This document shows, one piece after another, positions 33,875-41,459 of a DNA stretch of 41,459 nt. Under the pieces are notes generated by a model. The model did not search any database and had not been told where the DNA came from. It saw only the letters and a list, made by a program, of their open reading frames with translations. The position numbers and the translations under genes are program-made. How positions within the stretch are numbered: position 1 is the first letter of the stretch; each line of letters opens with the position of its first letter. Source of the stretch: an uncultured Verrucomicrobiota bacterium (lineage in GTDB: Bacteria > Verrucomicrobiota > Verrucomicrobiia > Opitutales > Seribacteraceae); contig CACFTI010000020.1 in NCBI GenBank assembly GCA_902569115.1, positions 1 through 41,459 on the forward strand. Direction: 5' to 3'.

Positions 33875-34614
33875 TTATTCAAGGTTGTCCGAATATACTT
33901 CTGCAAAAATTTAATACCTGCGTTTACCGCGTCTTCCAGTTCTCTACCCTCGGCAAGAAAATGGGCAATCGCACAAGCGAGTCGGCACCCAGTACCCCGA
34001 ACCGAAGTACCGCCTGCAATTTTATTTCTCTGAAAAATAATAGGTGCTTTTCCTTTCTCCACCAAAATATCTTTGCAAATCGCTCCTTTCAAATGTCCCC
34101 CCTTCAAGAGAACTGCCTCGGAACCAAAGTCAAGGCAACGGGAAGCAATCGCTTCGATTTGTATTTCCTGATCTCCGTCCAAATTCAGCAACGAAAAAGC
34201 CTCCACTAGATTGGGAGTTAACAGATCAACTTTTGGGAAAAGCAGTTCTTCCATTGCTGAAATCGTTTCATTGGAAGAAAAACTCCCTCCAGAAGAGCTT
34301 CGTAAGACTGGATCCATAACGATTTTTTGCGAAACATCACTCAAATATGTACTTACGATTCGAACAGCCTCAACACTAGGCAGCATCCCAATTTTAATTG
34401 CATTAAAATCTTCAAACGAAATGGCTTTAAACTGTGATTCCAGAATGTTTAAAGGTACATCATGATTTCCTAAAAAAACCTCATCATTTTGGGAGGTTAC
34501 CGAGGTTACGATGAACTTTGCTTTTGAACCTAAAGATATAAGAGTTTCGTAATCTGCAAAAACTCCCGCACCGCAGCTACCATCTGAGCCTCCGATTACC
34601 AAGATCTCAGGCAT
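33871..34614 (-). CDS. thiD: Hydroxymethylpyrimidine (phosphate) kinase
   Basis: Phosphorylates HMP and HMP-P to HMP-PP for coupling by ThiE. A 247-residue ribokinase-fold protein: GGSDGSCGAGVFADYETL at the N terminus replaces the usual GSDSSGGAGIQAD; VMDPVLRSSSGG and the anion-hole motif RGTGCRLACAIA are present. It is slightly shorter than typical ThiD (about 260). The start ATG shares its A with the stop of the ThiF/rhodanese gene. It is the last gene of the thiamin operon. Confidence 0.88.
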   Translation of the reverse strand: MPEILVIGGSDGSCGAGVFADYETLISLGSKAKFIVTSVTSQNDEVFLGNHDVPLNILESQFKAISFEDFNAIKIGMLPSVEAVRIVSTYLSDVSQKIVMDPVLRSSSGGSFSSNETISAMEELLFPKVDLLTPNLVEAFSLLNLDGDQEIQIEAIASRCLDFGSEAVLLKGGHLKGAICKDILVEKGKAPIIFQRNKIAGGTSVRGTGCRLACAIAHFLAEGRELEDAVNAGIKFLQKYIRTTLNN

Positions 34615-35759
34615 TACTCTTCATTCTTTAAAAATATAGGCATGTTTTCAGCACGCCACCGCATCATTCCTCCGCTGAGGTTATTTAGTTTGGTGTAACC
34701 CAGATCGGATAAGACTTTACATGCATCCAAACTTCGCACGCCCGCTTTGCAATAAATGACAATCTCTTCATCCAAAGAAACCGGTAAAGATTGTGGTGGA
34801 GTTTCCTGATGAAAATTCCCCAAAGGAATATGCAGGGAAGGCTGAATGCACTCCAGTTCCCTTTCCCAATCTTCGCGGACATCAATGATAGACAGGTGAG
34901 GATTCTCAACCACCATTTTGAGTAAGTCTGAAGGATCTATTTCATTGATTTCAATTGGGTTCTTCATAACGGGTGTGCTGCACTCTAAATTAAGTGAATA
35001 ATTTTGTAGTTCAGTGATTTCTTGATTTGTTTTGTCGGCTGACAATTTGAGCTCATCAAATTTTTGTCCCAATGCGTCATAAAGAAGAACCCTACCTGTC
35101 ATCACTTTTCCAATATCGGTAATAATTTTGATAGTCTCAAGGGCCTGTAATGAACCAATGATTCCCGGCAACACCCCAAGAACTCCAGCATCTGCACAGG
35201 AAGGCAAAGAATCAGCACCTGGAGGCTCAGGAAAAAGACAACGATAAGTTGGACCGTTTTCGAAATTGAAAACACTTAGTTGACCACTGAATTTATAAAT
35301 TGCACCAAAAACCAAGGGTTTGCCAAGAATCACACAGGCATCATTGACCAAGTAACGAGTTTCAAAATTATCACTACCATCTAAGATCACATCATATTTG
35401 TCGAATATATCTAATATATTCTCGTCGGTTAAACGGGTCGAATGAGGTTGAAGCAAAATATTTGGGTTATGCTGCCCCATGCGTTTTGCGGCAGTAATTG
35501 CTTTAAGGGACCCAACATCTTCAAGCCTGTAAACAACCTGTCGCTGAAGATTGGATTCTTCCACAATGTCATCATCGATAATTCCGATTCTGCCGACACC
35601 TGCAGCTGTTAAATATTGAAGGGCTGGACACCCCAGTCCACCTACCCCCACTAGCAAGACGGAAGCACTTTTTAGTTTCATCTGACCTTCATGACCAAAA
35701 TCACTAAGCATCAAATGCCTCTGATAAAAATTACTTTCCTCTTTGATTAAAGGATTCAA
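34614..35759 (-). CDS. thiF: ThiF/MoeB-type sulfur-carrier adenylyltransferase fused to rhodanese
   Basis: Adenylates the C-terminal Gly-Gly of ThiS and passes sulfur to it. The N-terminal E1-like domain (about residues 8-240) has the nucleotide loop GVGGLGCPALQYL, the Asp129 (DGSDNFETR) and Cys188 (LPSCADAGVLG). The C-terminal rhodanese domain (about 275-375) has the persulfide Cys337 in IYCKAGVRS. MoeB-like proteins carry two zinc-binding CXXC pairs. Here the first is reduced to TYRC (Cys174 only) and the second is absent. The gene order places it in thiazole synthesis rather than molybdopterin synthesis. It overlaps thiH by 4 nt. Confidence 0.88.
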   Translation of the reverse strand: MNPLIKEESNFYQRHLMLSDFGHEGQMKLKSASVLLVGVGGLGCPALQYLTAAGVGRIGIIDDDIVEESNLQRQVVYRLEDVGSLKAITAAKRMGQHNPNILLQPHSTRLTDENILDIFDKYDVILDGSDNFETRYLVNDACVILGKPLVFGAIYKFSGQLSVFNFENGPTYRCLFPEPPGADSLPSCADAGVLGVLPGIIGSLQALETIKIITDIGKVMTGRVLLYDALGQKFDELKLSADKTNQEITELQNYSLNLECSTPVMKNPIEINEIDPSDLLKMVVENPHLSIIDVREDWERELECIQPSLHIPLGNFHQETPPQSLPVSLDEEIVIYCKAGVRSLDACKVLSDLGYTKLNNLSGGMMRWRAENMPIFLKNEE

Positions 35760-36949
35760 CCGGCAAAACTAAGATCAGGTTTTTCAGTGGAGCACTCAAA
35801 GCCATCATCAGATAAAGCATAATTATTTGATTGATCATAGGATTGATCCCAATCCTTCCAAACCACATCATACCCGGACTGCTGAAGCTGCGAACTTACT
35901 TCTGAGACAGACCTGGAATCAGAGATTTCGAATTGCTCCAGACTCTCATCATCCCCATATCCTCCCGGGTTAGTTTTCGAACCAGCACTCATCGTGGTAA
36001 CCCCAAGAGGAAGAAGGTGGTCTCTCAATTCAGAACTCTCTCTGGTAGAGATACTAATTTCTAATTCGTGATTAAATATCCTGAAAGCACAAATGAGTTG
36101 GACGAGATCTCGATCTGCCAAACTAACCTCAGGGGGAATCTCACCAGCACAAGGTCTTAGTCTCGGAAAAGACATCGAATACTGAGTCCTCCAGTACTTT
36201 CTTTGGAGGTAGTCCATATGATGACCTGCAAAAAATGCGTCAGCTCTCCAATCCTTCGTTAAACCAAAAAGGCAACCCAAGCCGATCTTATGAACGCCTG
36301 CTTTCCCAAGCCTGTCAGGGGTTGCAAGTCTCCATTCGAAATTGGATTTCTTTCCTTTTAAATGATGTTGGGCGTAGCTCTCCTGATTGTAAGTCTCCTG
36401 ATAAACCAAAACGGCATGAAGCCCACTTGCCTTGAGAACAGCATACTCCTCTTGTTGAAGTGGCTGTACCTCTATTGATAAATTGCTGAAATAGGGACGC
36501 AGGGTAGATATTGATTGGTTTATATAATTAAGTCCTACCTTCCTAGTCGATTCACCCGTCACCAACAATACATGATCGAAACCCATTTTTTTTAAGATAC
36601 CCGCCTCTCGCAGAAGCTCAGCTTGGTTTAGGGTTTTACGAACGATCTTATTACCGAGACTAAACCCACAGTAATCACAAACATTATTGCACTCGTTCGA
36701 AAGATAAAGAGGAGCAAACAAACGAATAACTTTCCCAAACCTTTTTTGAGTTAGCGAATGACTCAACCTAGCCATTGGCTCAAGAAATTCTGAAGCAGCG
36801 ATGGGTGAAAGCAGGGCTGTAAAGTCATCTATACCACCTCTTCCTTCACGATTAATTGCCTCAGCAACTTGATTCCTTGTAATGGAAGAAATATTTTTAG
36901 AAATCACATCCCATTTTACGGAAGAAAAATATTCATTGTAAGTAGTCAC
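35756..36949 (-). CDS. thiH: 2-iminoacetate synthase ThiH (radical SAM)
   Basis: Cleaves tyrosine to dehydroglycine (2-iminoacetate) and p-cresol, for thiazole ring formation. The radical SAM motif C-x3-C-x2-C is at Cys87, Cys91 and Cys94 (NECNNVCDYCGFSLG). LLVTGESTRKVGLNYI and RLRPCAGE are typical of ThiH. At 397 residues it is slightly longer than E. coli ThiH (377), because of a C-terminal tail. It sits between thiG (16-nt gap) and thiF. Its presence, and no thiO in the operon, means dehydroglycine is made by the tyrosine route. Confidence 0.94.
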   Translation of the reverse strand: MTTYNEYFSSVKWDVISKNISSITRNQVAEAINREGRGGIDDFTALLSPIAASEFLEPMARLSHSLTQKRFGKVIRLFAPLYLSNECNNVCDYCGFSLGNKIVRKTLNQAELLREAGILKKMGFDHVLLVTGESTRKVGLNYINQSISTLRPYFSNLSIEVQPLQQEEYAVLKASGLHAVLVYQETYNQESYAQHHLKGKKSNFEWRLATPDRLGKAGVHKIGLGCLFGLTKDWRADAFFAGHHMDYLQRKYWRTQYSMSFPRLRPCAGEIPPEVSLADRDLVQLICAFRIFNHELEISISTRESSELRDHLLPLGVTTMSAGSKTNPGGYGDDESLEQFEISDSRSVSEVSSQLQQSGYDVVWKDWDQSYDQSNNYALSDDGFECSTEKPDLSFAG

Positions 36950-36965
36950 TAGTAAAGATTGCTAC

Positions 36966-37742
36966 TCAGGATAAAAAGCTGGTTAGCGGAGATGTCGGCT
37001 GAGCAAAGGAAGATTCACTTCCGATACCGGCATGAAAAGCAGTGTGCCCTGCCCTGACGGCGTCCTTAAAAGCAGTTGCCATTTTCAAAGGGTCGCCGGA
37101 AACAGCTAAGGCAGTGTTCACAAGGACCGCAGATGCACCCATCTCCATCGCTTCGGTGGCATGAGATGGACGACCAATACCGGCATCAATAATCACTGGT
37201 AATGAAGCCTGCTCAATAATGATTCTAAGAAATTCACGACTATCCAATCCTCGATTACTACCTATAGCAGATCCAAGAGGCATAACTGCCGATGCTCCTG
37301 CATCTTCTAGTTTCTTACACAGGACTGGGTCTGCGTGACAGTAAGGTAAAATAATAAAACCTTCTTTTGCTAGTTCTTCGGTAGCAAGAAGGGTTTCAAC
37401 AGGATCGGGCATCAGGTATTTGGGATCCGGATGAATTTCTAATTTCAACCAATTAGTTTCCAGTGCTTCTCTTGCCATCCGGGCAACAAAAACGGCCTCT
37501 TTTGCATCTCTTACTCCAGATGTGTTTGGTAATATTCGCACCCCTGATTTTTGAATATGAGGTAGGATAGAATCTCGAGATTCGTCGCCGATGTTTGCTC
37601 GCTTCATCGCCACCGTAACCATTTCGGTTCCTGAGTACTCAATGACTTGACTCAGAGTCTCACCTGATGAAAACTTACCAGTCCCCACAAATAATCTCGA
37701 ATCAAACTTTTCTCCCGCGATCTCTAATTTTTCACTATTCAT
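36966..37742 (-). CDS. thiG: Thiazole synthase
   Basis: Condenses 1-deoxyxylulose 5-phosphate, ThiS-thiocarboxylate and dehydroglycine into the thiazole phosphate. A 258-residue TIM barrel. The Schiff-base lysine is Lys100 in [10 protein letters not shown], and conserved motifs include [44 protein letters not shown] and [13 protein letters not shown]. One base separates its start from the thiE stop, so translation is likely coupled. Confidence 0.95.
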   Translation of the reverse strand: MNSEKLEIAGEKFDSRLFVGTGKFSSGETLSQVIEYSGTEMVTVAMKRANIGDESRDSILPHIQKSGVRILPNTSGVRDAKEAVFVARMAREALETNWLKLEIHPDPKYLMPDPVETLLATEELAKEGFIILPYCHADPVLCKKLEDAGASAVMPLGSAIGSNRGLDSREFLRIIIEQASLPVIIDAGIGRPSHATEAMEMGASAVLVNTALAVSGDPLKMATAFKDAVRAGHTAFHAGIGSESSFAQPTSPLTSFLS

Positions 37743-37743
37743 A

Positions 37744-38394
37744 TTAGTTCAAAACTAGGATTTTATCGTGCTTTTCAGATTCACTTATAAATTCCTTAAT
37801 CCTGGAATTATCTAAAGAAAGGTCCTTCGATAAGGCTGAACAAACAGCAAGACCATGATTACCTAAGCGTTGAATGGTCGTGAAGTCCTGAGAATTTATT
37901 CCACCAATTAAAAAAACTGGCATGGGATCCAAAAGATGAATGATGGTGGAATAATCATTTTCCGAAAGTTGAGGATTGAGCTCGCTCTTTGTTTTCGAAT
38001 TTCGAAACGGACCTAAACCGGCATAATCAGCGAATTCATATGTATTATCACTAATTTCATCTTCTGAATGAATTGTGACTCCAATCAGCTTAGAGTCACC
38101 GAGGATTTCTCGTGCTTTTAGAATATTCATATCATTTTTGCCTAGATGCACTCCATCCGCACCAGTTGATTTAGTAATTTCGACAGAATCATTGATAATA
38201 AGTTTTGCATCAAATTGATTACAGATCTCAACTGATTTGAATGCTTCGAGTTGCAGCTCAGTGTGAGATAGCTTTTTAGACCTTAATTGAATCAAACGAA
38301 CACCGGCTTCACAAAAAAAGGAAACCTGCTCTGCGTGAGACATTTTTATTAAGTCTGAAGTTAAACTATATAAACGCGGTAAGCTTTTACTCAT
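37744..38394 (-). CDS. thiE: Thiamine phosphate synthase
   Basis: Joins HMP-PP and thiazole phosphate. A 216-residue TIM barrel with [11 protein letters not shown] (pyrophosphate-binding region), LIINDSVEI, the diagnostic [12 protein letters not shown] near residue 94, then [23 protein letters not shown] and the phosphate motif [11 protein letters not shown]. All catalytic positions expected of ThiE can be found, so of the two ThiE-fold proteins in this operon this is the true synthase. The start codon sits in a near-perfect palindrome (38385-38402). Confidence 0.9.
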   Translation of the reverse strand: MSKSLPRLYSLTSDLIKMSHAEQVSFFCEAGVRLIQLRSKKLSHTELQLEAFKSVEICNQFDAKLIINDSVEITKSTGADGVHLGKNDMNILKAREILGDSKLIGVTIHSEDEISDNTYEFADYAGLGPFRNSKTKSELNPQLSENDYSTIIHLLDPMPVFLIGGINSQDFTTIQRLGNHGLAVCSALSKDLSLDNSRIKEFISESEKHDKILVLN

Positions 38395-38408
38395 GAATAA
38401 AAAAACTA

Positions 38409-39020
38409 CTAAGCTAAAATTGGATTCTTTACAGATTCTAAGTAAAAATCATTAAATTTCCTGAAGGCCACAACCGGGTCACTATGTCCCCAAATTGATC
38501 CTAATAGAGCAAGACCATCGAAACCCGCCTGAGCCAAAGGAATAATTTTCTTTCTTCGAACTCCACCTAAAGCATACACTTTAGGTCTCACTGTTAACTT
38601 TGAGAGATTACTTAAAGTTTCTTTTACAAGTGATAGAGGAACTTTTGGTTCATATCCTTTCTTGGAAATTGACCGGTAAACAGGACCATAGAAAACATAA
38701 TCGAGTTGCGAATTAAACGAAGAAAGATCTTCAAGATGATGTATGGACTGACTGCGCGTACCCGAACAAACCTTTATGTCTTCTCCATCCGCGTGGTGAT
38801 AGCCTGCCAATCCGTAATCCTCCACAAGCTCGATGTGTCGGTGCATCACAATGTTTGGCCAGTAATCTTCGGGTATTGAGTCTAATAGACAGGAAATTTC
38901 CAATAGACTATGAATAGGCTTTCGAATGTGCAGTTTCTCCAGACCAGCATCAAAAAGCTTACAAATGATAACAGCTTCATTTTGCACATTTTTTGGCTGC
39001 GTGATTAAAACTATATCCAT
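38409..39020 (-). CDS. TenI-like protein (ThiE-fold, probable thiazole tautomerase)
   Basis: A 203-residue ThiE/TenI-superfamily TIM barrel lacking several ThiE signature residues. LEKLHIRKPIHSL replaces LIQLR.K, YHHADGEDI replaces GVHLG, and VFYGPVYRSISKKGYEP replaces the GPF..TKTK loop. The C-terminal YALGGVRRKKI keeps the phosphate-binding shape. This pattern fits TenI, which aromatises the thiazole carboxylate tautomer made by ThiG. It lies between thiS and thiE in the operon. A role as a second synthase is less likely. Confidence 0.75.
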   Translation of the reverse strand: MDIVLITQPKNVQNEAVIICKLFDAGLEKLHIRKPIHSLLEISCLLDSIPEDYWPNIVMHRHIELVEDYGLAGYHHADGEDIKVCSGTRSQSIHHLEDLSSFNSQLDYVFYGPVYRSISKKGYEPKVPLSLVKETLSNLSKLTVRPKVYALGGVRRKKIIPLAQAGFDGLALLGSIWGHSDPVVAFRKFNDFYLESVKNPILA

Positions 39021-39026
39021 ATGAAG

Positions 39027-39236
39027 TTACCCGCCTTGAGTAGCCTGTATGAGAATCACACGATCTTCCTCGCAAAGAAAAGTTTTTTCGAAGTCGTACT
39101 TAGAGATAATATTTCCATTAACTGCAACTGCCCACCCTCTTAAATCCTCTTTACCTAATTTTTGAAAAAGCATTGTTATGGATGAGTTTTCTGCAATTTC
39201 ATAATTCTCATCATTCAGCAGAATCTTCATAAACAA
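39027..39236 (-). CDS. thiS: Sulfur carrier protein ThiS
   Basis: A beta-grasp carrier of 69 residues ending QATQGG; the terminal Gly-Gly is adenylated and thiocarboxylated to deliver sulfur to ThiG. WAVAVNGNIISKYDF and ILIQATQGG match ThiS strands. The first two residues (MFM) offer two possible starts, 39236 and 39230. The length is normal for the family. The gene begins at the base right after the thiC stop, with no gap. Confidence 0.92.
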   Translation of the reverse strand: MFMKILLNDENYEIAENSSITMLFQKLGKEDLRGWAVAVNGNIISKYDFEKTFLCEEDRVILIQATQGG

Positions 39237-41270
<2,034 letters not shown>

Positions 41271-41325
41271 AAATTACCAAACTAGAGACATAAGAAGCCT
41301 TGGCAAACAAAAGCGATTAGTTGCT
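41271..41325 (-). promoter_or_regulatory. Spacer between the dprA-like gene and the TPP riboswitch (probable thi operon promoter)
   Basis: A short AT-rich spacer. At its dprA end a weak hairpin (41309-41327, arms AAAGC/GCTTT on the minus strand) is followed by TTTTGTTT and could end dprA transcription. A promoter for the thi operon should lie here or in the end of dprA, but no convincing -35/-10 pair was recognised. Assignment is by position only. Confidence 0.3.
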
Positions 41326-41459
41326 TTATTTTAGCTCAAATTTACCGTCAGACCTTTTTTCCAAAACTCCATTAATTTCCATCATGGAAAGAGTGGAACT
41401 GAGCTTAGAAAACTCCAAGCTTACCCTTTCGAAAATTTCTTCGAGGGATAGACATGCTC
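41326..41459 (-). CDS. dprA: C-terminal end of a DprA-like protein (5' part outside window)
   Basis: An open frame enters from the window edge on the minus strand and ends at TAA (41328-41326) after 43 codons. The peptide has the pattern of the C-terminal winged-helix domain of DprA, the DNA-processing protein that loads RecA in transformation: LSLEEIFERV, then LSSTLSMMEINGVLEKR and SDGKFELK, corresponding to the usual L..ME..G.I.R..GG.Y ending. Only this tail is visible, so another winged-helix protein is possible. Confidence 0.5.
   Translation of the reverse strand, partial: ACLSLEEIFERVSLEFSKLSSTLSMMEINGVLEKRSDGKFELK

Overview
The window looks like a compact, low-GC (roughly 40 %) chromosomal segment of a Gram-negative, heterotrophic, oxygen-respiring bacterium, most plausibly Verrucomicrobiota (Opitutales/Puniceicoccales-like). 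This placement is an inference from gene content: alternative complex III followed by cbb3-type genes, a long FAD oxidoreductase with a discoidin-like tail, an enlarged signal peptidase and weak Shine-Dalgarno signals. No rRNA, tRNA, IS element, phage gene or CRISPR array was found. Convergent genes often overlap at their stop codons.

Layout. (1) 1-6857: the 3' part of a pullulanase/isoamylase-type GH13 enzyme on +, then a minus-strand run: FAD oxidoreductase, membrane-anchored coiled-coil protein, a tiny lipoprotein (3059-3229), rsmI and a Ppx/GppA phosphatase. (2) 7040-18600: a tightly coupled + operon, actABCDEF (alternative complex III), a 94-residue membrane protein, a CcoN homologue, a CcoO homologue with an extra C-terminal cytochrome c domain, and a membrane-anchored monohaem cytochrome c. 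(3) 18656-23063: a TolC/adaptor/FtsX-permease/ATPase efflux set. (4) 23050-31525: TerB-DnaJ protein, HAD-like protein, M50-like membrane protein, MsbA-like ABC exporter, malQ, lepB, lepA. (5) 31596-33874: dapA, dapB (frameshifted as given) and ruvA. (6) 33871-41270: a complete thiazole/pyrimidine thiamin operon thiC-thiS-tenI-like-thiE-thiG-thiH-thiF(rhodanese)-thiD on the minus strand, preceded by a clear TPP riboswitch. (7) 41326-41459: the last codons of what looks like dprA.

The most unusual signal is in region 2. The CcoN homologue aligns well along its length with cbb3 oxidase subunit I, but appears to have lost both low-spin haem histidines, one CuB histidine, the active-site tyrosine and the conserved glutamate. 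It keeps the His-His pair and the high-spin haem histidine. Its CcoO partner has Cys where the haem-ligand Met normally sits, and has gained a second cytochrome c domain. As read, this is not a canonical cbb3 oxidase but a remodelled oxidase-like module encoded as an extension of alternative complex III. It may be an electron outlet or another type of partner rather than a terminal oxidase. Those comparisons rest on remembered canonical motifs and need an alignment to confirm.
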